From Laburnicola sp. R22_1 (lineage: Eukaryota > Ascomycota > Dothideomycetes > Pleosporales > Didymosphaeriaceae): a DNA stretch of 64,000 bases. A model generated the notes under the pieces. The model did no database searches. It was not told where the DNA came from and saw only the letters and a program-made list of their open reading frames with translations. The position numbers and the translations under genes were made by a program. Positions 23,546 through 33,130 of this stretch are shown here, piece after piece. The DNA lies in NCBI GenBank assembly GCA_014281115.1, contig JACONQ010000017.1:2170001-2234000 (forward strand), written 5' to 3'. Numbering within the stretch: position 1 is the first letter of the stretch; each line of letters starts with the position of its first letter.

Positions 23546-25663
23546 CCGTCCCGACCTGGCTCGTGCCCCGCCCGGGCTCGTGCCCCCAGCCACCCCACCA
23601 ACACGTCCATCTCATCATTTTCAACACGCGATAACTCAACCACCATGGCACCAATTGACGAGGCGATTGCAGAATATAAATCGCGTGAACCTGGAGATAA
23701 TGATACGCTCAAAAATATTGCAGAAAGACATGGTGTTGATCGCTCAACGCTGGGGAGAAGGTGTAAGGGCGCGACAAGCTCCCGGCAGGATAGGTACGCG
23801 TCTCAGCAACTACTCAGCCCACAACAAGAGGAGGGACTCGTCAAGTATATTAGAGAGCTTACAGCTCGTGGGCTACCTCCTACAAGAGCTATAATCCAAA
23901 ATTTTGCGTCAAATATATTGAAAAAGCACGTTGGCAAGAACTGGGTTTCGCGCTTTATCAACCGCAACCACAACCATCTTATCTCTAAATGGAGCGCTAG
24001 TATAGACGTTGTACGCTACCAAGCTAACGCTCATCGCAAGTACGAGTTGTACTTTAAGCTGCTGCATCACAAGATCGTTCAGTATAAGGTTCAGCCTCAT
24101 AACACGTATAATATGGATAAAAAGGGCTTTATAATTGGCGTTATAGGACGCTTAAAACAAGTGTTTAGTTAGCTTTAATAGGAGCAAAAGAGAGTGCGAG
24201 CATCACTCCAAGATGGCTCACGAGAGTGGGTGACACTCGTGGCAACTGTTTGCGCAGATAGGAGTACTTTACCGCCAGCCCTTATATACTTATCAGCAAA
24301 CAGTACACTACAAGCCTTATAGGTGGACGAGATTGAAGCTGGAAATCACAACGTGTTTGTGAGCTCCTCACCAACAGGATGGACAAACAATAACGTTAGT
24401 TTAGCCTGGCTTGAGCAGGTGTTTAACCGCAAAACAAAGCAGAAAGCGCGGCTGCAGAGAGACTGGCGCCTCCTTATACTTAACGGCCACAGCAGTCACC
24501 TCTCAATAGACTTTATCGAATTCTGCGAAGCTCACCGTATACTGCTGGCCGTGTTTCCCCCTCATTCTACTCACACGCTTCAGCCTCTTAACGTTGTTTG
24601 CTTTAAACCTCTCTTAAGCAACTACTCTACTAAGCTCTCTACCCATCTCTTCAAGACCTAAGGGTTGCTGGCCGTCCAGAAAGGAGACTTCTTCTCACTG
24701 TTCTGGAGAGCGTAGCAGTCTACGTTCACAACAGATCTCGTCTACAAGGCTTTTGAAGCTACTGGTATATGCCCTATGGACGCCAACGTTATACTCAAAC
24801 GCTTCAGCAAACGAGGCAATGAAAGTGAGCAACTGCCCTTAGCGCTCTTACCAACTGACTGGCGTTGGATGGAGCGCCTTGTACGCTCTGCAGTGAAGGA
24901 TACCACAGCGGAGGAGTCTAAGTCGCTCTCCCAAACGCTCCACCAGCTTCAAGTTCAAAATGAGGTGTTGCAGCACAAGAACAATGGCCTGAGGGAGACG
25001 CTTACCGCAAAGAAGAAGCGCAAGAACGCTGGAAAGCCTCTTGACTTGCAGCGCGAGGAGGAATACCATGGTGGTGCTACCTTTTGGTTGCCCTCTAAGG
25101 TTGAGAAAGCACGTGAGCGTGAGGCAGAAAAACAACACTAAGAGGAGCAGGAGAGGGCTGCAAAAGTGAGCAGAAAGGAGCTTCAAGCTGCTGCTAAGTT
25201 ACTTCGAGAGCAAGAGAAAGAGGAGCGTTGTGTGGCTCGACAGAGGGCTAAGGAAGTGCGAGATCAGATGAAGGCTGAACAGGCAGCTGCTCAGGCAGCC
25301 AGAAAAGCGACTTAAAACACCCAGCAAGCCTCTATAATTACCTAAACAGGCAAGCGTAAAGCTTTAAAAGCACCTCTAACAAAGCGCAAGCCAAAACGAC
25401 CTAAAGGTAGTGTTGCAGCTCGCGCGGCGTCCCCAGAAGCTGCACCAGCTGCTCCACCTAAACTCAACTCCCGCGGCCGCACTATCCAAACTCCAGCTAA
25501 GTATAGATAGTACAAAGTGATCGAATTCCTTTATAGAGTAGCTACAACAAAAAATCTCGCGATAATACCTTTTGTAGCTGTTACAATAGCCTCATCTTTG
25601 TGGTGGTGAGCATGTTGGTGATGGGGCACAAGCCCGGGCGGGGCACGAGCCAGGTCGGCACAG
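23546..25663 (+). mobile_element. Complete Fot1/pogo-type DNA transposon
   Basis: The element is 2118 bp. The inverted repeats of about 40 bp are rich in GC (left core GACCTGGCTCGTGCCCCGCC). TA lies on each side (23544-23545, 25664-25665). It inserted 30 bp beyond the Copia target duplication. It is GC-balanced with few mutations, so it is the youngest or least RIP-affected Fot1 copy here. Without it and the Copia element, the flanking sequence joins the non-coding region at 15.6-18.1 kb to 25.67 kb. Confidence 0.93.
23645..25510 (+). pseudogene. Fot1-type DDE transposase, inactivated by few stops
   Basis: One frame runs from the ATG at 23645 (Kozak-like CACCATGGC) to about 25510, some 620 codons, with stops near 24170, 24320, 24660, 24714, 25139 and 25313. 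It has a psq helix-turn-helix (residues ~1-55, KNIAERHGVDRSTLGRR), a CENP-B-type region (~60-125, TARGLPPTRAIIQNFAS), and a DDE domain with YNMDKKGF, LLILNGHSSH and LQPLNVVCF. Relatives carry Asp in the last two motifs; here both are Asn. A long Lys/Glu/Arg/Ala-rich C-terminal coiled coil follows (~430-560). Open pieces are 23645-24172, 24323-24661 and 24776-25141. It is related to the transposase at 4198-7728. Confidence 0.88.
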
Positions 25664-25665
25664 TA

Positions 25666-25915
25666 GCGCAGCCGGCCGAACTCAAACCTAAACCCATATC
25701 TACTATGTGCATTTCCGCCCTTCTTAAAACAGCTGTCGACGATAATATGTCCCTTGGCGGAGCATCTATATTATCCAAACCGAGCACACAAGATGGCATG
25801 CCCGGATGGAACTAGAAAATGAAGACACGTTATGTCATGTGCACCCTCCTCCCAAAACAGCCATCACCCACGCTATATGTCCCTCCGCACGGAGCATCCA
25901 CCATATTGGGGTTTT
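25666..25915. repeat. Continuation of degenerate ~140-bp repeat
   Basis: Two units can be aligned. 'atgtgcatttccgccc...tatgtcccttggcggagcatc' lies near 25704-25775, and 'atgtgcaccctcctccc...tatgtccctccgcacggagc' near 25838-25895. They match the segment 18023-18090 left of the Copia element. No gene was found. Confidence 0.5.
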
Positions 25916-26659
25916 GGGGGTGGAGGTTGGATGAGTGATGGATTGATTGAATGAAATTTTTTGCTTGGCTGTTTTTAAGGGCTTCATGTGCTCTTTGGTG
26001 TCGTATTTGATGTGCTGTTTGGTGGTTGGGTTGGGGAGCCTGGGGTAATACCGCTGGGGTATCTAGGTTGTGGGTGAGGACGATTGATTGATTGATTGAT
26101 TGATTCAACACCCCGATTAATGCCCATGCGCATGCCTCGAGGCTCCAGATGTCGGTGAGCGCGCCTAGAGGAGCCATACCGTATCATCTGAATAACACAC
26201 TAGGCGTAAGTATGTGCGGTGCGTTGTGAGTTCGACGGGGGCCTCAAAATTCCGATGCGCACTCCTGATGGCGCGGACGTGCTTTGATCCGCGAATTCTG
26301 GCCAAAAAAAAGGTCGCGAAAACTGCATGTGGATTGCGGATTGAAGAACCAAGTGGTGGAATGATCATGATAGTACCTGTACGGTGGTGATCACCACCCA
26401 AACGCGATCCACTTCATAATACATACCCATACATAACACCAACGAACCAAAATCCCCAAAAGCCGCCCTCAACCCATCTCTCGTCCATGGTACAATATAG
26501 CACACAATGCACAGCTTTCCCTCACAGCGTTGTACCGTGTACCGAAAGGTTTGCGATGCTTCTACTCCTGATAATACACAGTGTACACATTCCTCCAAAG
26601 CCCCAGGCCACCTAAACACATCTCCTCCTCCTACAGGGGTATCTATCTATCCAACTCAC
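25916..26659. other. Intergenic region with (GATT)n microsatellite
   Basis: There is no supported gene. A (GATT)6 run lies at 26081-26105. The overlapping minus-strand frames at 25830-26177 and 26165-26401 are low-complexity and have no recognisable domain. The last few hundred bases are likely the 3' region of the minus-strand dehydrogenase gene. Confidence 0.5.
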
Positions 26660-27909
26660 TCACACCTTCCCGCTCTTCCCCCCTAACCCAGCCTTCCCAA
26701 CCGCCGTGTCAACCCCGCTCCACCTCCGCGCAAGCGCCTGCACCCCCACAGGCAACACGCCCCAAACCTCAATATACCGCGCATACAACGGCACCGCGAC
26801 CTCGCCGCTCTCCCCCCTCTCGATCAGCCGCAGGATGTCCTTGGCGACTTCGGCGGGCGACGCGATGGGCGCGAGAAAATTGCTCGGCGTCTTGAGGCCC
26901 GCGAACATGCTCGTGCCCATCTGCCCCGGCGTGACGAGTATGGTTTTGATCTCTGTTGCGGCGGGGTTCTGCGCGAGCTCGGCGCGCAGCGAGTGGTGGA
27001 GGGTGAGGAGCGCGGCTTTGGACGAGGCGTATGAGGAGAGGTTTGCGGCGCCGAGGTGGCCGAGGACCGAGGAGACGGTTACGATGGTGCCGCGTTGCGA
27101 GCGAAGCATGTGCGGGAGGACGGAGCGCAGCGTGTTGAAGTGGGCGAGCGTGTTTGTGCGGAAGGTTCTGGGGGGTTGTTAGTTGGCGGTGGGCGGAGGG
27201 CGGAGGGCATAGATAGGGCATGGGGGAACGTACTGTTCCACCTCCTCGGCAGTGGAGTCGAGGATGGACTTGGTGTGCACGATGCCGGCGTTGTTGATCA
27301 GGATCGTTGGCGGGCCCAGCTGTCGTTTGTGAGTCGCTGTTTTCTTTCTCTCGCATGGGGTGGATAACGTACGTCTTCTACGATGTCGGCTACTGCCGCC
27401 TCGACCTGCTTCGCGTCGCCCACATCGCACTGGTAATACAGCACGCCCTTGTCCTCGGCCTCCTCGTCGTCCACCTTCTTCGTGTCCAGCACCGCCACAT
27501 TCGCATTCCGCATTCCGTACGTCTCGGCCAGTAGGCCGCCCAAGCCCTCGACCCCGCCTGTGATGACGATGACCTCGTCGCTCAGATCGACCTCGCGCGG
27601 CGCGCCATACGCGATCCGCTCGCTGAAGATGTGGAAGATGCCAACCACGCACATGAGCATGGCCCAGGCGATGGCCATGCGCATCTCCAGCGCGTGCCAG
27701 GGCGTGTACTGGGCGCGCAGGCACAGCACCAGGATGCAGGCGACCCACGGGTGGAAGAGCGTGTAGCCCAGCACGTACCAGATGAGGTCGATGGTGACGT
27801 AGCGATGCCATGGCTCGTCCGGGCGGTCGAATTTGCGCGGGAGTGAGACGGGGACTTGTCTTGAGGGGGTGCTCATCGTGGGCGAGCTGCACGAGTTGGG
27901 GGGGAGCAT
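26660..27909 (-). CDS. Membrane-anchored short-chain dehydrogenase/reductase (SDR16C/RDH10-like)
   Basis: There are three exons on the minus strand: 27909-27373, 27319-27234 and 27167-26660. The introns are 53 bp and 66 bp (GTACGT...CAG), giving 376 aa. Two hydrophobic helices near residues 38-64 and 77-96 precede a classical SDR domain with TGGVEGLGG (NAD(P)-binding, from residue 117), NNAG (188-191), a catalytic Ser at about 240, and Tyr254-x3-Lys258 in YASSK. The enzyme should oxidise or reduce a lipophilic alcohol or ketone at the ER or lipid-droplet membrane, with the active site on the cytosolic side, as in DHRS3/RDH10-type proteins. The substrate is unknown. A second ATG 11 codons in (MSTPSRQ, 27876) could be the true start. 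It is divergent from the BYS1 gene at 28600, with about 690 bp between them. All catalytic residues are present, so it appears functional. Confidence 0.9.
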
Positions 27910-28599
27910 TGTTGGGTCAACTTGCGCGTAGTCGTTGTCTTGGTGGTTGTGGCGCCAGTTCGGAATTTGGTAGCGACTGGGGCTAGGTGGCAGTGGGAGC
28001 GGAGCGGCAGGAAGGGTATACAGAGCCAGACAGCGACGAGGGAGCCATCGTGTCTTATTTCTTTGGCGTGGGCGGCCGTGGTGGCGAGGAGGCGTCGTCC
28101 TGAGGTGCGGTGCGTTTCAGCCTCAGGCTGGAACCGAGCCGACTTCGAACTCGTCCGCGCGACTCACCGGCGTGTCCTGCATCAGCATGGACAGAGAACA
28201 TGTTATAGACTACGAACAACTCTCCTATAGTAGTTTCATCCCGCGCAAGACGAACGATGCAGCCATGCGCACGTACAGCAGAAGGTTGCCCGCTCGTTGG
28301 TCGTCGGTCGTCGTGCTGGTCAAGGCAATCGACCGCACCTGCTCTTCCCTTCCTTCACCCGCACCGCCTGCCGATGCACTCGTCACAAGCAGCTGCTTCC
28401 CTCTCACATCCAGCCAGCCAGCTGCCCGTACCTTCAAAACCAGATCTTCTCCTCTCCTCTCTCCTCTCCTCCTCTCCCAACCGTCACCCATCATCACCTT
28501 TGACGGCCCATTCTTCCCCCACCATCCATACCCCGTCATCATCTTCTCTTCATCGCTTCTTCTTCCACCCAACTCTCTGCCTTCTCGGCCGCCTTCGCC
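27910..28599. promoter_or_regulatory. Divergent intergenic region; pyrimidine-rich leader before 28600
   Basis: This is about 690 bp between two divergently transcribed genes and must hold both promoters. From about 28440 to 28599 the plus strand is strongly C+T-rich (runs such as 'ctcctctcctctctcctctc'), typical of the transcription-start zone in filamentous ascomycetes. Open frames here (for example 27922-28230, 28172-28603) have no domain and are not called. Confidence 0.55.
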
Positions 28600-30501
28600 A
28601 TGATCGGCCAGGTCTTCGCCCTCAGCACCCTCGTGGCCCTCAGCCAGGCCAAGGTCATCGTCTCGAACCACTGTCAAAAGGATGTCTACGTCTGGTCGGT
28701 ACCCTTCAAGTCCAGTCTGTCCAGTCTCGCAGACGGCCTTTCTGTCAGCCCTGGCAAGAGCTACCAAGAGCCTTTTCGCAACGGCACCAAAGAAATTCCG
28801 GGCATTGCCATCAAGATTTCCACTGACCCCCACGGCGTTGCCATGGGCAAGGACGAGATCGACTTCCAGTACAACGTTGAAGGGTTCAAAAACGCGACCA
28901 GGATCTGGATTGCACTCACCAACGTCTGCGGCAACGAGATCCCCGAGCTTACTCTGAACACGTGCCATGGTCCATCCAAGGGTCCCAATGTTGGTGTCCA
29001 ACAATGCTGGAGTACCGACGACATCGAGCTGGTCCTCTGTGGCTCCAAGCGCACCGTGCCCGCGCGCGACACTACACCTCCTCATGTCATCTCCCACTGT
29101 ATCGGACTACGGGAGGAGCGCGTCGATCCGGTGCAAGCTCGCCAGTGCAGCGGTCGTGTCGTCGGATCAAGGCGACCACCTTTTCCGCATCACCATGATA
29201 CCCACGTACCTTTTCCGCATCACCATGATGCCAACAGACCTTTTTCTCATCACAATGATACCGGCAGACCTTGTCCTCATCACAATGATACCGACGAGCA
29301 TCTTGCGGAACCCAGCGACACGATTCCACTCCAGACCATCATGCGTCTCGAAGCCGCCAAGCACGCTGCCTCTCAGGCTGCCGAGGCCCATGGCGACCTG
29401 GCTACACGGTCTACCGAGTCGACATCCATATGCGACCTCCTTCACGAATCATGGCCTGACGCACAATGCGACGAGAAGATTGCCAAACACAACGCCATGC
29501 TCTTCTACGACGACAACTGCGACAAGAAGACCAGGGATATGTTTCCCGGAACCAACTGCGAATCGATCCGTCGCGAGATTGAGAAGATCTACCCCGACGT
29601 CTTGACGAAACGCGAACACAAGACCATGTGCGTCAACAAGGCTCGCCTCCTGCTTGGTCTTTTCTGGGGAGACGTCAAAGCTACCCTCAACGGACTGTTC
29701 CCCGACCGTTCCTGGACTTCGGACGAGGAGATATGCAACGGACACAACCAGACTGTTCCTAACACCGAATCTCGGACACGCCGCTGTGTCGAGCCCTTTT
29801 GCGCCTTTTACTGCAGCGAGATAGAAGACGCTCTCGAGGAGATTTCTCTGGATGCAGGCAAGAACATCGACTGGACGACTAGCGACGATGAATGCGGCGA
29901 CAAGCGTAGCTCGACCATGAAGCGCACAGCTGGCAACACAGAAGGTGTGGCTAAAGGCGAACACGAGACCATGTGCATCGAGAAGGCTTACTCTCTATTC
30001 ACTGCTTCGCCAATCTTTTCCACCAAACCTCAGATCCGGGCTATTTTGAACAGCGAAATTGGTGCGGGTATGTTCCCTGATCGCTCCTGGACGTCGGATG
30101 AGGAGGTATGCGGCCGGAGCAACCATACTGTCTCTGTCAACGCAATCGTACCCCGGACGCGCCGCTGTGTCGAGCCCTTTTGCGCCTTTTACTGCAGCGA
30201 GATAGAAGACGCTCTCGAGGAGATTTCTCTAGATGCAGGCAAGAACATCGACTGGACGAGTACCGACGAGGAATGTGAGAAGACGCGTAGCTCGACCGCC
30301 CCGAGGGCCGTGTTCAACATTTTCAATACCTTCGAAGGTACCACTGCTACCGCAACCCACAACGTCTCCGAGCTCGGCCCTCCTCATGTTCCCCACTACA
30401 GCAAGTTCAATGCCACTGGTCCTCCTCATGTTCCCCACTACAGCAAGATCAATGCCACTGCGAAGGCAACCATGGCGGCGCACACGACTGAGGCGAAGTG
30501 A
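28600..30501 (+). CDS. Modular secreted BYS1-domain protein with His-rich repeats and duplicated Cys-rich modules
   Basis: This is a single exon of 633 aa. Residues 1-17 (MIGQVFALSTLVALSQA) form a signal peptide. Residues ~18-150 are a BYS1-type (thaumatin-like) domain with KVIVSNHCQKDVYVWSV and an ELVLCG end. Residues 194-233 are four 10-residue repeats of the form PFPHHHDTxx. Residues ~275-337 are a Cys-containing segment. Residues ~338-450 and ~452-570 are two copies of a Cys-rich module containing FPDRSWTSDEE, RRCVEPFCAFYCSEIEDALEE and DAGKNIDWT. Residues 593-620 are two copies of GPPHVPHYSKxNAT. BYS1 proteins are secreted fungal proteins of largely unknown function; the first was phase-specific in Blastomyces. 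The modules beyond the BYS1 domain are not recognised. The His runs could bind metal, which is an inference. The start follows a pyrimidine-rich leader and gives a clean signal peptide. It could be a cell-wall protein or an effector candidate. Confidence 0.85.
   Translation: MIGQVFALSTLVALSQAKVIVSNHCQKDVYVWSVPFKSSLSSLADGLSVSPGKSYQEPFRNGTKEIPGIAIKISTDPHGVAMGKDEIDFQYNVEGFKNATRIWIALTNVCGNEIPELTLNTCHGPSKGPNVGVQQCWSTDDIELVLCGSKRTVPARDTTPPHVISHCIGLREERVDPVQARQCSGRVVGSRRPPFPHHHDTHVPFPHHHDANRPFSHHNDTGRPCPHHNDTDEHLAEPSDTIPLQTIMRLEAAKHAASQAAEAHGDLATRSTESTSICDLLHESWPDAQCDEKIAKHNAMLFYDDNCDKKTRDMFPGTNCESIRREIEKIYPDVLTKREHKTMCVNKARLLLGLFWGDVKATLNGLFPDRSWTSDEEICNGHNQTVPNTESRTRRCVEPFCAFYCSEIEDALEEISLDAGKNIDWTTSDDECGDKRSSTMKRTAGNTEGVAKGEHETMCIEKAYSLFTASPIFSTKPQIRAILNSEIGAGMFPDRSWTSDEEVCGRSNHTVSVNAIVPRTRRCVEPFCAFYCSEIEDALEEISLDAGKNIDWTSTDEECEKTRSSTAPRAVFNIFNTFEGTTATATHNVSELGPPHVPHYSKFNATGPPHVPHYSKINATAKATMAAHTTEAK
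29179..29298 (+). repeat. 30-bp coding tandem repeat (x4), His-rich
   Basis: Four in-frame 30-nt units encode PFPHHHDTHV, PFPHHHDANR, PFSHHNDTGR and PCPHHNDTDE. The two left units are most alike and the two right units share HHND. Copy number is likely to vary between isolates. Confidence 0.9.
29773..29878 (+). repeat. Near-identical internal duplication, copy 1 (copy 2 at 30154-30259)
   Basis: About 106 nt are repeated 381 nt (127 codons) downstream with only about two mismatches (such as ctggat/ctagat). The sequence on either side, in the same modules, has diverged strongly. It encodes the RRCVEPFCAFYCSEIEDA part of the Cys-rich module. Confidence 0.9.
30154..30259 (+). repeat. Near-identical internal duplication, copy 2
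   Basis: This is the partner of 29773-29878. The conservation of only the distal half of the module suggests recent gene conversion or selection on that half. Confidence 0.9.
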
Positions 30502-31423
30502 AAGGTGAGCTCGAGGTGATGTCCAAGAGTATTGGGTACGATATCGACTGGACCGCAGTGAGCCCTTGGACGTGTTTCTTTTTATGCCGCTGGCCGTTCT
30601 TGTTGCGAGTTGGCCTGACTCTCGAAGCACTTGTTGTGCTGGTTTCCTGCCAGACAAGGAGGAAACCCGTGGCCCACGGGGAACGAGCGCCGGTCCACTC
30701 GCGGCGGGGTGGAAACTGGCCGTCTAGCACAGTACTTTCTGTGGTGCCCTTGGGAAGCACAGTTGAGGAGGATGCCACAAGGTTGCACAGGGCTTCGACT
30801 GTTCATGGGTATGGTGTCGGTATGAGATGGCTTGCGGGCTGTTGGGGTTGATGTGGGGACGGGCTATGTTTCTTTCTTCCCTTTGGAGCTCTTGACTCTC
30901 GTGATGCTGAGTTTCCCGATGTCTGTGTCATGCTGCCATGCCACTGTTGTAACATTTGGCTCCGGGTTGTCGCACAGGCACAGGCATGGTTTAAGATTGA
31001 TATGGAATGGGATGAAGAACAAGAATGAGCTCGTTTGACATGACTTGGAGCACTTGTACTGGTCGGCTTGCCGCAGCACGTGCCTTTGGTGAATTGGCGC
31101 GCACATGTGCCTGCCAAGCCACGGGTGGACTGTCGGCGGCCGGCGTTTGCGAATATGCGCTAAGCCGCGTTTGTGGATTGATCATCCGCTGAAATGCTGT
31201 GTGGTCTGCAGCTTGCATTCACTGGCCCGCACGCTTCCATCTTCACACTCACCGTGCCTCCTCCACATGTTGCCCACGCCGTAAAAGGCCTTGCGGTCAA
31301 GCGCTAGCACACAATTCTTTCAAACCCTTCTATTCTCCGCATCCCTCTCTCTCTACACCTCTCTACCTTAGCTCCGCTTTCCTACTTGCCGTCCTCGCCG
31401 CCCCAATCCGTTGCCCACCCTCA
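30502..31423. other. Intergenic region with relic of a third Cys-rich module
   Basis: At 30507-30560, just after the stop of the BYS1 gene, the plus strand reads ELEVMSKSIGYDIDWTA. This resembles the module end ALEEISLDAGKNIDWTT and is probably a decayed third copy, or an unrecognised 3' exon. The remainder, to 31423, has no supported gene and ends in a C+T-rich leader (31330-31400) for the SDS3-like gene. Confidence 0.5.
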
Positions 31424-33130
31424 ATGGCGCGCAACCGGAGCGCCTCGCCGGCGGAAAACATGGCGTTCGGTCTGGCTGCAGCATCGCCGCAGCCGCAGGT
31501 GTCGAAGCGTGACAAGCGGCGCAACATGCTCGCCGACAAGCTCTCCGAGATGATGGCTTCCTTCTCGGACAACCGCGACAGCCACTACCGCGCCCAGCTC
31601 TCTGCACTGCAGGCCGACATCACCCTCATCCTCAAAGCCGACCCGTACTCCAACAAGGCGCTCGACGACGGCGGCGAGGAGGCGTCGGAGCTCATTGCCA
31701 ACGTCATGGGCGGCAGCGTGCCGGCAGCAGCGCCCAATGCCGCGACCGACTATGTCGCCCAGTGCGGCAAACACTATGCGCGCTTCGTCGACGCCGTCAA
31801 TGACGCCATGGAGGAGCGCGACCACAACCTCACCATGCTCTGGGTAAGCATGCGCCTAGCCCGAAGCCACCCCACCCGCTGACCATGGCCCACGCAGAAC
31901 AAGCACGGGAGCACCAAGAACGAAATCGAGAATTCGCACTTTTACAAGGTCCAGATCGCCGAGGAGGAGCACAAGCTGCTTGCAGCCACCATCCGCGAGC
32001 GCCTCATGGCGTCCATCCAGACACGCACCCTGCGTCTGAAGCGCGAGAAGGAGCAATTGGACCTCTCCGACAGCAATGCCATGCTGATGCACCCCAATCA
32101 GTTCAGCATCGGACACCCCGCCAGCCCCGGCGGGCCCCAGGCACCGCGCAAGACGCGCCGCACGGGACACAAGTTTGGAGAGGCCGAGGACCTGGCGGCG
32201 GAGAACAAGCGCAAGCGGAAACTCTTCGAAGAGAACGACAACGGCTCGCCGGGCCCCTCTGGGCGCAACATGGAGCTCGGCGTTGGCTCGCCTTTCCGCG
32301 AAGCCAAAGCGCGCACCATCAATTCGCAGTTCGAGGCCCCGGCCTACTCGCTCGACCGCCTCTTCACCGAGAAGGAGCTCAACATGGCCATCAACCAGGC
32401 CACGACAGCCGCCTCCAACTTCTTCGCCAAGATGAAGAACGCAGACGCCAACCACGAGCCGTCTACCAACGGCCACAACGGCACGCACGGCGACCGCGCC
32501 TCGGACAACGGCGACGCGCCCGAAGACGCAGACTCGGACGAGATGCCCGGCGCCGTCGACATGGGCCGCCAGGTGTCGTCCAACCCACACGCAACCCGCG
32601 GCGCAACCCGCTCTCAGCTCAACCTCGCCAGCGGCACCATCCCATTCACGTACAACCCGCCCTTCATCCTCGACGCCAAAATCTTCCAAAAAGTCAACGC
32701 GGCGGCGCCCGCGCCCCCGCCCCTCGCTCCCCAGGACATTGAGCAGGATCTCAAACTCATGCTGCGCGATGCCCGCCCTGACGACGAGCTCAACGAGAAA
32801 CTGCTCCTGGCGGCTGTCAATCCGGTCCGCGCGCGCGAGTACCAGGTGCAGCCGCCTGACTACCGCGAGCCTGTTAATGAGACGACGAGCTTGGTGAGGG
32901 AGTTGGTGCCGCATTTGGAGGTTGGTGGTGGTGGGGCTACGGGTGCGGGTGCGGGTGTGGGCGGGGTGCCTATGAGTGCGCAGAGTAGTATGGGGGGGTA
33001 TAGTGATGCGGGGGTGGGCAACGGTACGCCGTTGGGGAGGGGGGCGGATGGGGGGTTGGGTGTGGGTGGGGTTGGGATGGTGAGGTCGGGGAGTGGGAAT
33101 GGGAGGAGGGGGGGACGGAGGGGTGGGTAG
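31424..33130 (+). CDS. SDS3: Sds3-like subunit of the Sin3/Rpd3 histone deacetylase complex
   Basis: There are two exons, 31424-31843 and 31898-33130, with a 54-bp intron (GTAAGC...GCAG); the product is 550 aa. The N-terminal third has the Sds3-family layout. A helical segment (KRDKRRNMLADKLSEMMASF, residues ~27-46) is followed by a charged coiled region, and a conserved block crosses the exon junction (NKHGSTKNEIENSHFYKVQ and EEEHKLLAATIRERL, residues ~141-180). The middle carries a basic KRKRKLFEEN segment and an acidic stretch. The C-terminus is a low-complexity Gly/Arg tail. Sds3 scaffolds the Rpd3L/Sin3 deacetylase complex in the nucleus and represses transcription. The start ATG at 31424 follows a pyrimidine-rich leader, and the long coding frame on the opposite strand is its shadow. 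The family call rests on recognition of the coiled-coil block, not on a search. Confidence 0.8.

Noticed and set aside
26768..27356. Alternative gene on the minus strand within SDR exons 2 and 3
   Set aside because: The frame is another phase of the SDR and lacks motifs.
27179..27892. 237-codon minus-strand frame overlapping the dehydrogenase
   Set aside because: It is out of phase with the SDR motifs and runs through both introns. Its Arg/His-rich composition is typical of a shadow frame.
29449..29964. 171-codon minus-strand frame within the large BYS1 gene
   Set aside because: It is antisense to the Cys-rich modules and has no domain.
31856..32914. Long (352-codon) minus-strand frame over the SDS3-like gene
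   Set aside because: It is antisense to a spliced gene with a recognisable domain. The frame is open because of the high GC and codon bias on the other strand.
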